Counted from the stretch's first letter, positions 1 to 11,473 are shown. The stretch: DNA of 64,000 nucleotides from Azolla caroliniana (GCA_043228905.1 JBHGNT010000007.1:9734001-9798000), one strand, 5' to 3'. Numbers and translations are program-made. Notes: a model not told the origin generated them from the letters alone.

Positions 1-8
1 AGAAGGGG

Positions 9-2708
9 ATGAAGAGGCTTGCCGAAGACAACCTGATACCGGTAAAGCATTTACACTTGGGGAAGTGTACCGACTGTCTGGCCGGTAAGCAAAACCGGAC
101 CTCCTTCCACTCAAGGCCACCGACGAGACGTAGCGCACCATTGGAGTTGGTGCACACTGACGTGTGTCAAGTAGAAACGAAGTCACATGGCGGAGCCCAG
201 TACTTCGTGACATTCATTGATGACCACAGCCGGAAGCTGTGGACGACAACGTTGAAGACAAAGGACCAAGTGTTGTGCGTCTTCAAAGAACTCCACGCGA
301 GAGTGGAAAGAGAATCCGGCAAGAAGCTGAAAGCGATACGAGCGGATAACGGAGGGGAATACCGGGGGCAGTTCGCGGAGTACTGTCGCTCGAAGGGAAT
401 CCGGCTTGAGTTTACTGTGCCGAAGACGCCGGAACTGAACGGGCTGGCCGAGAGGATGAACCGGACCATAATGGAGAGGGTCCGGAGTATGCTAGCACAT
501 GCGAAATTACCCAAGGGATTTTGGGCTGAGGCAATGTCGACGGCGACATATGTGATAAATAGATCACCCTCAGTACCCCTGGATGGAGACACGCCACAGA
601 GAGTGTGGACCGGTAGGGAAGTATCCTACCGGCATCTGAAGGTGTTCGGATGTCTCGCATATGTGCATGTGGCAAAGGACCGGAGAGGAAAGCTAGATCC
701 AAAGACCCGGCCATGCATATTCCTCGGTTACGGCGACGACGAGTTCGGCTACCGAGTATGGGACCCGGTCGACAAGAAGATATTCAGGAGTCGTGATATC
801 ATCTTCATGGAGGACAAGACACTCGCCGACTGGGAGTCGGAGAAGAAGATGAAGAGCTCCAAGTCGACCGGTGAGAATCAACTCTACGAAGAGCAGTCCC
901 GACCGGCAAGGGACCGGTTAGCACTCGAGGATCCGGCCGAAGACGGTGAAGAAACAGAACCGGCCGAGGAAGATGAAACTGATACTGGAACCGGCCCCGA
1001 TCCCGAAATGGATTCGGATGAAGAGGAAACGGAGGAGCCGGTTACCGAAGCTCCGGAACGGAGATATCCTCTAAGAGAGAGAAGGGCCCCCCGGAGATTT
1101 CTGGAACCAGAGCACGTGCTGCTAACCGACAAGGGGGAGCCGGAGAGTTTTGAAGAAGCAAAGCTTGACACCCATAGCCGCAGGTGGTTAAGTGCCATGC
1201 AGGAGGAGATGGATTCCCTGCATGAGAACCACACATATGAACTTGTGGAGTTGCCGAAAGGAAAGCGGGCGCTTTGAAACAAGTGGGTGTTCAAGCTGAA
1301 ACCGGGAGATGCCGGAAACCCCCCGAGATACAAAGCCAGGATCGTGGTGAAGGGGTTCCAGCAGAAGAAGGGCGTCGACTTCGACGAGATATTTGCCCCG
1401 GTAGTGAAGATGACCTCCATCCGGATGGTGCTGAGCATAGCGGCAAGCATGGACCTCGAGGTAGAACAGATGGACGTGAAGACGGCATTCCTTCACGGTG
1501 ACCTCGAAGAAGAGATCTACATGCAGCAACCGGAAGGATTCGAGAAGAAAGGGAAGGAGCACCTGGTATGCCGGTTGAAGAAGAGCCTTTACGGACTGAA
1601 GCAGGCTCCCCGGCAATGGTACCGGAAGTTCGACTCTTTCATGACCGACGAAGGGTATCACAAAACGCAGTCCGATCACTGCGTGTTTGTGAAGAAGTTC
1701 GAAGGAGGAGACTTCCTAATACTCCTCCTGTACGTGGACGACATGTTGATCGTCGGACGAGACCAGGTCAAGATACGGATGCTGAAGAAAGCGCTTCACC
1801 GAACCTTCTCAATGAAGGACCTGGGTCCGGCGAGGCAAATACTCGGGATGCACATCATCCGGAACCGGAAGAAGAAGCAGTTGTGGCTGTCACAGGAGAA
1901 GTAAGTGACAAAGGTGCTTCACCGGTTCAACATGTCGGAAGCAAGACCGGTCGGGTCAACCCTCCCGGCAAACTGCAAGTTGCCCAGCAAGCAAAGCCCC
2001 AAGACAAAGGCTGCAAAGGAGGACATGATGAAAGTACCATACGCCTCTGCCGTCGGAAGCTTGATGTACGCAATGGTGTGTACAAGACCGGACATAGGAT
2101 ATGCAGTCGGAGTGGTTAGCCGGTACATGAGCAATCCCGACAAAGAACACTGGAACGCGGCCAAGTGGATACTCCGATACCTGAAGGGCACGGCAAACGT
2201 GTGCCTCCGATTCGGCTCCGGTAAGCCCGAACTCGACGGCTTTACCGATTCGGATATGTCGGCTGATGCAGATACCAGCCGGTCCACATCAGGGTATGTG
2301 ATGACGTATGCAGGGGGCGCTGTTTCGTGGCAGTCGAGGCTGCAGAAGACGGTTGCATTGTCAACCACGGAGGCGGAGTACATGGCGGCTGTTGAAGCCG
2401 GCAAGGAAATGATATGGATGAAGGACTTCATTAGAGAGCTCGGTATCCGGCAGGAGGAGTACCGACTCTACTGCGACAGTCAGAGTGCCATCCACCTTGC
2501 GAAGAACGCGGCCTATCACTCCCGGACGAAGCACATCCAGCGAAGATATCACTGGATCCGGGAAAGGATAGAAGACCAGGAGTTCGTGCTGACGAAGATC
2601 CACACGGACGAGAACGGGTCAGATATGCTGACCAAAGTGCTCACACCCGACAAACTGGAAGCGTGCCGGAAGAGGGTCGGACTGGAAAGACATCCCATGC
2701 CGAAGTGA
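9..2708 (+). pseudogene. copia pol (integrase, reverse transcriptase, RNase H), two nonsense mutations
   Basis: Polyprotein that would integrate and copy the element. The integrase core shows the DDE triad in HTDVC (near 150), RADNGGEY (near 340) and NGLAERMNRT (near 440). The RT part has the copia motifs VKTAFLHGDL, LYGLKQAPRQW and YVDDML. RNase H ends the protein with STTEAEYMAA and the usual TKHI segment. The reading frame is broken by TGA at about 1275 (where copia has Trp in the motif before KWVFKLK) and by TAA at about 1902. Reading resumes at once after each stop, so these are point mutations in a once intact frame. The N-terminal gag and protease lie left of the window. Confidence 0.93.
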
Positions 2709-2718
2709 AGGGGGAGTT

Positions 2719-2740
2719 TGTTGGGATTACGGTCCCTCCG
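2719..2740 (+). repeat. copia A 3' LTR, left piece
   Basis: Begins TGTTGGGATTACGG directly after the purine tract. It is interrupted after CTCCG (2736-2740), which is the chromovirus target site and is repeated at 8535-8539. Confidence 0.88.
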
Positions 2741-3194
2741 TGTTACGGGCATGACCATATAATATCCCGTGGTAAGAATTTACCGTAGTATTCTATACAC
2801 GTGGATAAGTGTGAGGGTTAAATGAGAGTGTAAAGAAGGGGAGGATTACTTTTAATCCTCGGGATTGAGACAACCCATTAGGTCAAGTGTGAACTTGCCT
2901 GGGGGCCTTGGGTATCGCTATAAATAAGAGGCCTAGCTACCCTCATTTGATCATCTTTTGACTACATCGAGACTCTGCTCGTGTGGTGGGTCAACTCTTG
3001 TAGCGAGCGCGCCAGCACCAGGTACGACTCGACGCCACGGCGGTGGTATGGGACGCCGATCGAGGCTCGAGTCCGTCTCGATCCCTTCGCTCGGGGGTGG
3101 TCGGGTGGATCGGCACCCTTCTTTCTCTTTCTCCTTTCTATCTTCAATTCTTTATCCTTATCTTAAGCTTACATTAGTGCTATGATCTATAATA
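2741..3194 (+). repeat. chromovirus 5' LTR
   Basis: Starts TGTTACGGGC and ends ATCTATAATA. The end was fixed by the target duplication rather than by a CA terminus, which is absent. A TATA-like CTATAAATA lies at 2919-2927. Confidence 0.93.
2919..2927 (+). promoter_or_regulatory. TATA box in chromovirus LTR
   Basis: CTATAAATA about 180 bp into the LTR, a plausible U3 promoter. The same sequence recurs at 8259-8267 in the 3' LTR. Confidence 0.55.
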
Positions 3195-3660
3195 TTTGGT
3201 CTCGAGTTCAAATATGACCAAGACCATACAACATCCTTGATACATATGACTATAACACATGTTTAGACTTAAGGTCTAAGTGCACCTCGGGGTCCTCGTA
3301 ATAGGACTTAAAGAGCCGAAACCACTTATGTGGGCACCGAAACATAGTTTATTGTTAACATTTTTTTCGTGTATAAACTATTCATGACGCGAACATACAT
3401 GGTTGAGCCTCGGGGAGCCACCATGAAAAAATCGATATAGAGATCAGGGAAAGACATTTATTTGTCACCCCCATGGTTTTTAAAACACCTTTGTGTTACC
3501 ATAGTAACCTGATCTTGAACCTCATCTCATACGTCTAGAGGGGTATTGACGTGAGATAATGATATCGATTAATGCTCGCCCATGATATGTTTACATCACG
3601 ACATGATGTTATGACTATATCTCTGACCTTATCCTATTTCTTTTCCAGAAATAATCTTTA
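3195..3660 (+). other. chromovirus untranslated leader
   Basis: Non-coding stretch between the 5' LTR and gag. It begins TTTGGTCTCGAG, whose TGG three bases inside makes it the likely primer-binding site; I could not name the tRNA. I see no ORF or other structure. Confidence 0.6.
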
Positions 3661-4779
3661 ATGGCTCAAATTAACGACCCGATGTCATCCGCTCAAGCGG
3701 AAGGAACTCAAGGGAATCCTCCTGGACAAATGTCCACTGAGATGTATTTGGCACAAATAACCCAATTCCTTAGTTTCACCGCTCAACAGATGACCGAACT
3801 TCGGCAATCTCAGAGTGCTCTTGAGGCACGTGTCATTAGTCTACAACGTGAGACTAATAGACCTGATGAGCGACAAGGTGAACCATCATTTGTCGTTAAG
3901 CCATTTACGGGAGACAAAAAGGAAAGAACCGAAGAAGCAATCTGCACATGGCTGGGACGATGGGAGTCTCATTTTGAGCTCTATCCCACGCCAGATAGTA
4001 CGAAGATTGCATATGTCGGTCGAGAACTCGGGGGTAAGGCCGCCGCCTGGTGGCGTGGCCTCCGTACTATGGGGAAATTGCCCGATACCTGGACAGATTT
4101 TGTCACGGTTTTTAAGGGCCAATTTCTGCAACCTCCCTCTCGAACCGAGGCAGCACAAGCTTTAATGAACCTCTCTAGCAGGAAATTTTCCTCGCTAGAA
4201 GACTATGTTCACCATGCTAGAACCCAAATCCAAAAATCGGGTCTAGAAGGGGACAATTGGTTGATAGCTTGTTTTGTCAATGGCATCCCCAATTCGGACT
4301 ATCACTGGATAGTGCATGATAAGGATCCAAAATCCTTCGAAGAGGCCGTTGAAATAGTTCTTCGCTACCAACGCACTTCGAAGAAGGACCATAACAAACC
4401 CAACGAAGCGCCCGGGACTAAGCAGTTGCAATTTGTTGGGAAACGCAAGACACCCAACGAATTCCTGGATCGCGATTGTAAGCGACAACATCCTTTTTGT
4501 GTATTCTGCAAAAAGAAGGGTCATACAAAAGATCAATGTCGAAAGCTCCAACGAAAAGAGCACGACGCCAAAGCTAAAGCTGCAGACCATAAAGGTCAGA
4601 TTCCTAATGTCCTTCAGGTCTATACACACCATTTAAGTAATTGTCAATGTTCTTTCCCTCACTATGTATTGGGTCCCAATGATTTACTACGTGCAAACGG
4701 GTATATCAATGGATCTCGCGTACAATTTTTATTTGATTCGGGAAGCTCACACAATTTTGTGAATGATCGTTTGGTTTAG
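3661..4779 (+). CDS. chromovirus Gag and start of protease
   Basis: Capsid/nucleocapsid protein. The first ATG after the leader gives 372 residues. The middle is a typical plant retrotransposon gag domain (WLGRWESHF, AAAWWRGLR, LEDYVHHA). A canonical CCHC zinc knuckle follows (CVFCKKKGHTKDQC, near residue 281). The C-terminus already enters the protease: the active-site motif LFDSGSSHNF stands about 15 residues before the stop. The TAG at 4777-4779 therefore splits the protease, and the following pol is in the same frame with no new ATG. Either a nonsense mutation or a suppressible stop; the sequence alone cannot decide. Confidence 0.93.
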   Translation: MAQINDPMSSAQAEGTQGNPPGQMSTEMYLAQITQFLSFTAQQMTELRQSQSALEARVISLQRETNRPDERQGEPSFVVKPFTGDKKERTEEAICTWLGRWESHFELYPTPDSTKIAYVGRELGGKAAAWWRGLRTMGKLPDTWTDFVTVFKGQFLQPPSRTEAAQALMNLSSRKFSSLEDYVHHARTQIQKSGLEGDNWLIACFVNGIPNSDYHWIVHDKDPKSFEEAVEIVLRYQRTSKKDHNKPNEAPGTKQLQFVGKRKTPNEFLDRDCKRQHPFCVFCKKKGHTKDQCRKLQRKEHDAKAKAADHKGQIPNVLQVYTHHLSNCQCSFPHYVLGPNDLLRANGYINGSRVQFLFDSGSSHNFVNDRLV

Positions 4780-7700
4780 ATATGGGGAATCCAACCCACC
4801 GTAAGTGATCACACCTACACGGTGCACTTGGCTGATGGAAGAGTACAATACATCAACGGGGCGATTCATTCATTAGGAATTTCTATTGATACTTATATAG
4901 AGGAAGTAGACTTCCATGTAATGAATCTTTGTACCACCGATGTAATACTGGGTTATCCCTGGTTTTATAATAAAAACTCTTCTTTATTGATTGATTGGGT
5001 TCGTCATTCCATTTCTTTTGTACTGAACGATTGTACGCATTTTATTCAGTGTGTAAAAAAACAATCCCTCTCGATTGTTTCCTCGTGTCCATCAATATCC
5101 GAGTTGTCTTGTTCTACGTTATTTTATTGTGTACTTGATCCGGACATTCACGTTTACAATATCGATAATGTCCCGATTCAATTAACATATTTTGAACAAC
5201 AACAACTTGATGAAATCTTAAATGATTTTCATGATGTTTTTCCAAGTGAACTACCTGATGGGTTACCTCCTAAACGTAATATAGACCATCGTATAGATAT
5301 TGTACCTGGTGTTGCACCAATAAGTATACCTCCGTATCGCTTAAGTCGATCCGAAGAAGATGAGGTATCTAAGCAACTCAAGGACTATTTACGAATGGGT
5401 TATATACGTTATAGTAAATCTCCATGGGGTGCACCTGTTCTCTTGGTTAAAAAGAAAGAGGGCACATGGCGTATGTGTATTAATTACCGACGCTTGAATA
5501 AAGTGACGATCAAGAATTCGTACCCATTGCCCCGGGCTGACGATCTAATTGACCGTCTCCAGGGAGCTCGGTATTTTACGAAACTTGATCTCCGTACTGG
5601 CTACCATCAAATACGAATAAGTGAGGACGATGTTCCTAAAACGACATTTCGTACGCGCTATGGCCATTACGAGTTTTTGGTTATGCCTTTTGGTTTGACC
5701 AATGCTCCGGCTACTTTTCAACAAGAAATGAATGACATTTTCCGAGAACAACTTGGAAAATTTGTCGTTATTTTCTTGGATGATATTTTAGTTTATAGCC
5801 GTACATTACAAGAACATGCTAGACATGTCCGCTTTGTTTTACAAACATTGCGTGACAAACAGTTTTATGCGAAGATCTCAAAATGTGAGTTCTTCAAGAA
5901 ATCAATTACTTATCTAGGACATCTCATAACCGAACGAGGAGTTGAAATTGATCCTTCTCGCATTGAGAAAATCAAGCTTTGGCCCACTCTTCGGAATATT
6001 CGAGAAGTTCGATCATTCCTTGGTTTTGTGGGGTTTTTGCGAAAGTCTCTTCGTAATTACTCCCAATTGACGACGCCGTTTACTGATCTTTTAAAAGGTC
6101 AAACGCGTAAGTCTACAAAACCTATTGTGTGGAATGCTACACTAGACCTTGCCTTTAAGGAACTCAAGGACCTGGTTTGCAAGGCTCCTTCACTTCTTTT
6201 ACCCGATCCTTCAAAACCTTTTGAGGTTGAAACCGATGCAAGCGATTATGCTATAGGTGTTGTCTTGTATCAAGATGGTAAACCAATAGCATTCGAGAGT
6301 AAGAAACTTGATTCTGCTCAATGTCGGTATACCGTTCAAGAAAAGGAATTATTTGCAGTTATACATGCGCTCAAAACATGGCGCCATTATCTTTATGGAA
6401 ATCACTTTGTGGTAACTACGGACCACGAGTCCTTGAAATATTTTTGTGACCAACAAGACCTGAAAGGTCGTAAGGCACGATGGGCTGATCTCATCCAGGA
6501 CTTTGATTTTTCCATACGATATCGTAAAGGTTCCATGAACATTGTCGCTGATGCACTAAGTCGCATCCGTGAAGTTAACACGCTTAGCTTCACTGAAATA
6601 TCATCAGATCTTTATGATCACCTTCGAGGAAAGTATCCTGATGACAGTTATTTTGCAAAATACTGGGCAAGAGTTGAGTCTGGAACAGACACCACCACAT
6701 CCTCGAAGGAATACTTCCACATTGCTAACGGTTTGCTCTACCGTAATGGGAAGGTTTGTGTTCCAGATTTACCCGAGGTCAAAAAGAGGATTCTTTTTGA
6801 ATGCCATGATGCACCCTCAGCAGGGCACCCTGGAATACATCGTACACTCGTTCTCATCTCCACTCAATTTTATTGGCCTAAGATGCGTCCTGACATACAT
6901 AGTTATGTGACTAAATGTCACCAGTGTCAGGTTAACAAAGCCGAGCGACTTAAAGCCGCAGGACTTTTACATCCCTTGGACATTCCCAATAATAAGTGGG
7001 AAAGTATATCCATGGATTTTATTGTTAGCCTTCCTCGCACCCAAAAAGGTCATGATGCCATCTGGGTTGTCGTTGATCGACTAACTAAAATGGCCAGATT
7101 TATTGCTACTAAAACCACGGTAACAGCTCCTGAATTGGCTTACCAATTCGTTGACGAATTGTTTCATTTTTATGGGTTACCGATGGATATCGTGAGTGAT
7201 CGAGATCCAAAGTTTACTAGTGACTTCTGGACACAAGTCTTTAAGAAGTTAGAAACTACGTTGAGCATGAGCTCCACGGATCATCCTCAATCCGATGGAC
7301 AGACAGAACGAGTAAATCAAATTATTGAGGACATGCTTCGAGCATACGTTGGTGCAAAACCAACAAAATGGGAACGTTATCTCCCAATTTTGGAGTTTGC
7401 TTATAACAGCTCCAAGCATACGTCGACGGGATATAGTCCTTTTATGTTGATGTATGGTTTTCAGCCACGAGCCCCGATTGATGTTACTATACATCATGAT
7501 GAGTTGCGAAGTACGCAAAACTTTCTTCGGGATATGCAAGATATGTTGCATATTGCACGAGATAATATAAAAACAGCTCAAGATAGAGCGCGTTTTTATG
7601 CCGATCATCATAGGCAACCTCGTGTATTCAACCCTGGACAGAAGGTATTTTTACGTGTACCTCACAATTCTAAGACATTGTCTACGGGTAAGTGCGCTAA

Positions 7701-8094
7701 GTTAGCCCCATGGTTTTGTGGACCTTTTACAGTCCTCAAACGCATTGGGTCATCAGCCTATCGTCTCGCTCTTCCCGATGGTGTCGGAATTCATCCAGTC
7801 TTTCATGTGAGTCGTCTAAAAGAACTTCTAGGTTCTGGCGACAATACAGTTACGACTGAAACTCTGGTTACTTCTGAAGAATTATCTTCTAAACCACATG
7901 TACCAGAAAGAATTCTCGATGTTAAAACAAAAAAATTACGTACTAAAGAAATCCGAGAATTCAAAATAAAATGGATGGATAAATCAATAAAAGATGCCAC
8001 ATGGGAACGCGAAAATACTCTTACAACTAACTTCCCTAACTTTCCATTGCAAGAGTGCAATGTTTTAAAGAGGGGGAGTATGTTACGGGCATGA
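4780..8094 (+). CDS. chromovirus Pol (protease end, RT, RNase H, integrase, chromodomain)
   Basis: Continues the gag frame directly after the TAG, uninterrupted for 1104 codons. RT carries [13 protein letters not shown] and FLDDILVYS (near 5780). RNase H carries [10 protein letters not shown] (near 6230) and ends ADALSR. Integrase has the HHCC finger ([11 protein letters not shown] near 6800, CHQC near 6916) and the DDE residues in MDFIVS (near 7010), SDRDPKF (near 7198) and GQTERVNQ (near 7300). The last 50 residues (PERILDV to WERENTL, about 7903-8034) read as a chromodomain, which directs insertion to chromatin in chromoviruses. The frame runs through the purine tract and ends 14 bases inside the 3' LTR. 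It lacks its own start codon, so expression depends on passing the gag stop. Confidence 0.93.
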   Translation: MWGIQPTVSDHTYTVHLADGRVQYINGAIHSLGISIDTYIEEVDFHVMNLCTTDVILGYPWFYNKNSSLLIDWVRHSISFVLNDCTHFIQCVKKQSLSIVSSCPSISELSCSTLFYCVLDPDIHVYNIDNVPIQLTYFEQQQLDEILNDFHDVFPSELPDGLPPKRNIDHRIDIVPGVAPISIPPYRLSRSEEDEVSKQLKDYLRMGYIRYSKSPWGAPVLLVKKKEGTWRMCINYRRLNKVTIKNSYPLPRADDLIDRLQGARYFTKLDLRTGYHQIRISEDDVPKTTFRTRYGHYEFLVMPFGLTNAPATFQQEMNDIFREQLGKFVVIFLDDILVYSRTLQEHARHVRFVLQTLRDKQFYAKISKCEFFKKSITYLGHLITERGVEIDPSRIEKIKLWPTLRNIREVRSFLGFVGFLRKSLRNYSQLTTPFTDLLKGQTRKSTKPIVWNATLDLAFKELKDLVCKAPSLLLPDPSKPFEVETDASDYAIGVVLYQDGKPIAFESKKLDSAQCRYTVQEKELFAVIHALKTWRHYLYGNHFVVTTDHESLKYFCDQQDLKGRKARWADLIQDFDFSIRYRKGSMNIVADALSRIREVNTLSFTEISSDLYDHLRGKYPDDSYFAKYWARVESGTDTTTSSKEYFHIANGLLYRNGKVCVPDLPEVKKRILFECHDAPSAGHPGIHRTLVLISTQFYWPKMRPDIHSYVTKCHQCQVNKAERLKAAGLLHPLDIPNNKWESISMDFIVSLPRTQKGHDAIWVVVDRLTKMARFIATKTTVTAPELAYQFVDELFHFYGLPMDIVSDRDPKFTSDFWTQVFKKLETTLSMSSTDHPQSDGQTERVNQIIEDMLRAYVGAKPTKWERYLPILEFAYNSSKHTSTGYSPFMLMYGFQPRAPIDVTIHHDELRSTQNFLRDMQDMLHIARDNIKTAQDRARFYADHHRQPRVFNPGQKVFLRVPHNSKTLSTGKCAKLAPWFCGPFTVLKRIGSSAYRLALPDGVGIHPVFHVSRLKELLGSGDNTVTTETLVTSEELSSKPHVPERILDVKTKKLRTKEIREFKIKWMDKSIKDATWERENTLTTNFPNFPLQECNVLKRGSMLRA
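8067..8080 (+). other. polypurine tract of chromovirus
   Basis: AAAGAGGGGGAGTA immediately before the 3' LTR; primer site for plus-strand DNA synthesis. Confidence 0.85.
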
Positions 8095-8534
8095 CCATAT
8101 AATATCCCGTGGTAAGAATTTACCGTAGTATTCTATACACGTGGATAAGTGTGAGGGTTAAATGAGAGTGTAAAGAAGGGGAGGATTACTTTTAATCCTC
8201 GGGATTGAGACAACCCATTAGGTCAAGTGTGAACTTGCCTGGGGGCCTTGGGTATCGCTATAAATAAGAGGCCTAGCTACCCTCATTTGATCATCTTTTG
8301 ACTACATCGAGACTCTGCTCGTGTGGTGGGTCAACTCTTGTAGCGAGCGCGCCAGCACCAGGTACGACTCGACGCCACGGCGGTGGTATGGGACGCCGAT
8401 CGAGGCTCGAGTCCGTCTCGATCCCTTCGCTCGGGGGTGGTCGGGTGGATCGGCACCCTTCTTTCTCTTTCTCCTTTCTATCTTCAATTCTTTATCCTTA
8501 TCTTAAGCTTACATTAGTGCTATGATCTATAATA
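8081..8534 (+). repeat. chromovirus 3' LTR
   Basis: Identical to the 5' LTR at 2741-3194 over its whole length, and followed by the target duplication CTCCG. Confidence 0.95.
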
Positions 8535-8539
8535 CTCCG

Positions 8540-9110
8540 GATGGGATGGTCAGATGTCCGGGAAGCCGGATGATGAAGACCCCGGCTACGGAGCCGGATG
8601 ACGAAGACCCCGGCTACGGAGCCGGATGATGAATGTACCCGGAGCGAGGTCCGGATGCGGGGACATATTTGTGAATATGTTTGCCAAGGGCCCTTGAGGC
8701 TATATTTGTAAATAGCCGGAAAGTCATATGTGTATAAATATGACTTAGGGCAAACAGTTGTAGTTGTTGCTCATTTTCTGTTTTCACTTAGAGGGAGCGA
8801 AGTGAGAGCAGCCGAGAGAGAGAGAGAGAGAGAGAAAGGAAGAGGTCGACGCCTCTGTGTAATACCGCCGCCTGTGGCGAGGACAGCGAGCTCAAGGTCG
8901 TCGCCTTGCAGCTCGCCATTGTACATTCCCTGTGTATAGTGATAGTTGGAGTCTTGCACTCCCGTGGTTTTTTTTCCCGTTTAGGGTTTTCCACGCTAAA
9001 TCCTGTGCATTCGAGTCTCTCTCTGTGTTTTGGATTTACTGCTGCACTGACTCGTGTTTCCTCGGTTGTGGCCGAGAGGTGAAGGTTTTGAAACCGTCGA
9101 TTACCTAACA
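8540..9110 (+). repeat. copia A 3' LTR, right piece
   Basis: Continuation of the LTR after the chromovirus. It holds a 29-bp tandem repeat (about 8562-8628, two and a half copies built on GAGCCGGATGA), a TATA box at 8733-8740, a GA microsatellite (8815-8835), and the terminal CCTAACA at 9104-9110. Confidence 0.85.
8733..8740 (+). promoter_or_regulatory. TATA box in copia A LTR
   Basis: TATAAATA inside the LTR, at the place expected for the U3 promoter of a copia element. Position and sequence only. Confidence 0.55.
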
Positions 9111-9163
9111 GATAGGACAGTCGGCTTTCACCCGAGCGCCCCGGGTTCAAGTCTTCGCAATGG
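9111..9163 (+). pseudogene. tRNA-Glu 3' fragment at copia boundary
   Basis: Starts GATAGGACAGTCGG directly after the copia LTR. It has the anticodon arm with TTC and the T arm, but no 5' half. The 3' sequence TCTTCGCAATGG matches the other recurrent 5'-truncated copies. Confidence 0.85.
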
Positions 9164-9374
9164 AAACAACAAGTCTAGTTCAGGTTGGACACATCATAAA
9201 TGAAATAAGTCTCATAATTAACAAATACAAGACACAAAAGCTTGTTGTGCATAATCTACATGTACTCGGTTACAACGGTTGCCTAATCATTGAGGAATCT
9301 TGCGTTTCTGCGATTTATTATTGTAAAGAAGCGATGGTGATGAGAAAGAACCTTTGACTCTATCAACTTTGTAC

Positions 9375-9447
9375 TCCATTGTAGTCTAGTTGGTTACGAT
9401 ACTCGGCTTTCACCCTAGCGACCCGGGTTCAAGTCCCGGCAATGGAA
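9375..9447 (+). tRNA. tRNA-Glu(TTC)
   Basis: 73 nt with a perfect TCCATTG/CAATGGA acceptor stem. The anticodon stem has one mismatch (CTCGG/CCTAG). A and B boxes are present. Confidence 0.8.
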
Positions 9448-9836
9448 ACAACAAATCTAGTACATGTGGGAGACATCTTAGACGAAAAAAGGTCTCATAA
9501 TTAACAAATACAAGACATAAAACCTTGTGGTGATATAATCTACATGTAGTGGGTTACAACGGTTGCCTCGAATTCGAAATATCGATACGGATCGAATTTG
9601 AAAGGATAATACCCGTTGAAAAACATAAAACGTCTTATATGACTTGCTAGACCTAAAGCGTCTTTTGTGGATTGCGAATTCAAAATTATGTCTTAGCATA
9701 CATATCTAATTAAATGTTGCCTGGTAGAATTATTCACTCTATTCCTAATCAGTGGGGAATCTTGCCTTTCTGTGATTTATGGTTGTAAAGAATCGATGGT
9801 AATGAGAAAGAGCCTTCAAGATTATCAACTTCGTAC

Positions 9837-9909
9837 TCCATTGTAGTCTAGTTGGTTAGGATACTCGGCTTTCACCCGAGCGACCCGAGTTCAAGTCCCT
9901 GCAATGGAA
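9837..9909 (+). tRNA. tRNA-Glu(TTC)
   Basis: Perfect acceptor and anticodon stems. The T stem is weakened (CCGAG/CCCTG). Confidence 0.78.
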
Positions 9910-10009
9910 ATATCAAGTCTAGTTTAGGTTGGAGACATCTTAAACGAAAAATCTCTCATAATTAACAAATACAACACATAAAACCTTGTGGTGACATAAT
10001 CTACATGTG

Positions 10010-10063
10010 GATAGGATAGTCGTCTTTCACCCGAGCGACCCGGGTTCAAGTCTTCCCAATGGA
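10010..10063 (+). pseudogene. 5'-truncated tRNA-Glu
   Basis: Spacer sequence ACATGTGG runs straight into GATAGGATAGTCG of the tRNA, so the acceptor 5' strand and A box are missing. One of five recurrent copies of this type. Confidence 0.85.
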
Positions 10064-10452
10064 CACAACAAGTCTAGTTCAGGTTGGAGACATCTTAGAC
10101 GAAAAAAGTCTCATAATTAACAAATACAAGACATAAAACCTTGTGGTGACATAATCTACATGGAGTGGGTTACAACGGATGCCTCGAATTCAAAATGTCC
10201 ATACGTATCGAATTTGAAAGTATAATATGTGTTGAAAAACCTAAAAAGTCTCATATTACTTACGAAACCTAAAGCGTCTCAGGTTACTTGGGCACTTAAA
10301 ATTAAGTCTTACCATAGACATCTAATTAAATATTGCCTGTTAGAATTATTCACTCTATTCCTAATCATTGTGGAATCTTGCGTTTCTGCGATTTATGGTT
10401 GTAAAGAATCGATGGTGATGAGAAAGAGCCTTCAACTCTATCAACTCTGTAC

Positions 10453-10525
10453 TCCATTGTAGTCTGGTTGGTTTGGATACTCGGCTTTCACCCGAGCGAC
10501 CCGGGTTCAAGTCCCGACAATGGAA
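10453..10525 (+). tRNA. tRNA-Glu(TTC)
   Basis: Perfect acceptor and anticodon stems and A37 present. There is one T-stem mismatch (CCCGA) and a T in the D-loop region (GTTTGGAT). Confidence 0.82.
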
Positions 10526-10913
10526 ACAACAAGTCTAGTTCAGGTTGGAGACATCTTAGACGAGAAAAGTCTCATAATTAACAAATACAAGACATAAAAC
10601 CTTGTGGTGACATAATCTACATGTAGTGGGTTACAACTGTTGCATCGAATTCAAAATATCCATACATATCGAATTTGAAAGGATAATACGTGTTGAGAAA
10701 CCGAAAAAGACTCATATTACTTGCGAAACCTAAAGCGTGTCATGTTACTTGCGCACTTAAATTTAAGTCTTAGCATAGACATCTAATTAAATCTTGCATG
10801 TTAGAATTATTCACTCTAGTCCTAATCATTAAGGAATCTTGCATTTTTGCGATTTATGATTATAAAGAATCGATGGTGATGAGAAAGAACTTTCAAATCT
10901 ATCAATTCCGTAC

Positions 10914-10986
10914 TCCATTGTAGTCTAGTTGGTTAGGATACTCGGCTTTCACCTGAGTGACCCGGGTTCAAGTCCCGGCAATGGAA
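10914..10986 (+). tRNA. tRNA-Glu(TTC)
   Basis: All stems form; the anticodon stem has one G:U pair (CTCGG/CTGAG). Good A and B boxes. Confidence 0.87.
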
Positions 10987-11374
10987 ACAACAAGTCTAGT
11001 ACAGGTGGGAGACATCTTAGACGAAAAAAGTCTCATAATTAACAAATACAAGACATAAAACCTTGTGGTGATATAATCTACATGTAGTGGGTTACAACGG
11101 TTTCCTCGAATTCGAAATATCGATACGTATCGAATTTGAAAGGATAATACCCATTGAAAAACATTAAACGTCTTATATGACTTGCTAGACCTAAAGCGTC
11201 TTTTGTCGCTTGCGCATTCAAAATTATGTCTTAGCATACGTATCTAATTAAATGTTGCCTGGTAGTATTATTCACTCTATTCCTAATCAGTGGGGAATCT
11301 TGCGTTTCTGCGATTTATGGTTGTAAAGAATCGATGGTAATGAGAAAGAGCCTTCAAGATTATCAACTTTGTCC

Positions 11375-11473
11375 TCCATTGTAGTCTAGTTTAGGGTTTA
11401 GGGTTTAGGGTTTAGTTGGTTAGGATACTCGGCTTTCACCCGAGCGACCCGGGTTCAAGTCCCGGCAATGGAA
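11375..11473 (+). pseudogene. tRNA-Glu(TTC) with telomere-repeat insert in D-loop
   Basis: Otherwise a well conserved copy, but 26 extra bases at about 11391-11416, made of three full TTTAGGG repeats and part of a fourth, lie between TCTAGT and TGGTTAGG. The insert splits the A box, so the gene should not yield a normal tRNA. Confidence 0.92.
11391..11416 (+). repeat. interstitial telomere repeat (TTTAGGG)3
   Basis: Plant-type telomere repeats inside a tRNA D-loop. None of the other copies has them. They probably come from repair of a break at that point. Confidence 0.92.

Larger units (their letters stand above)
2741..8534 (+). mobile_element. Ty3/gypsy chromovirus, complete, recently inserted
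   Basis: A full-length element with two LTRs of 454 bp offset by exactly 5340 bp and identical at every position I compared. It is flanked by a perfect 5-bp target duplication CTCCG (2736-2740 and 8535-8539). Gag, protease, RT, RNase H, integrase and a C-terminal chromodomain lie in one frame, interrupted by a single TAG. Identical LTRs imply very recent insertion into the copia 3' LTR. Confidence 0.96.
1..9110 (+). mobile_element. Ty1/copia LTR retrotransposon A, 5' part outside window
   Basis: Only the 3' part of a copia element is present: integrase, reverse transcriptase and RNase H in copia order (9-2708), a polypurine tract (about 2705-2718), and a 3' LTR starting TGTTGGGATT at 2719. 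The LTR is cut at 2740 by the chromovirus and resumes after it, ending CCTAACA at 9110. The next bases belong to a tRNA-Glu unit, so the element sits in the tRNA array. Two in-frame stops in pol show it is no longer autonomous. Confidence 0.93.

Noticed and set aside
11391-11416. Chromosome end (telomere)
   Set aside because: Only 26 bp of repeats, with normal array on both sides.
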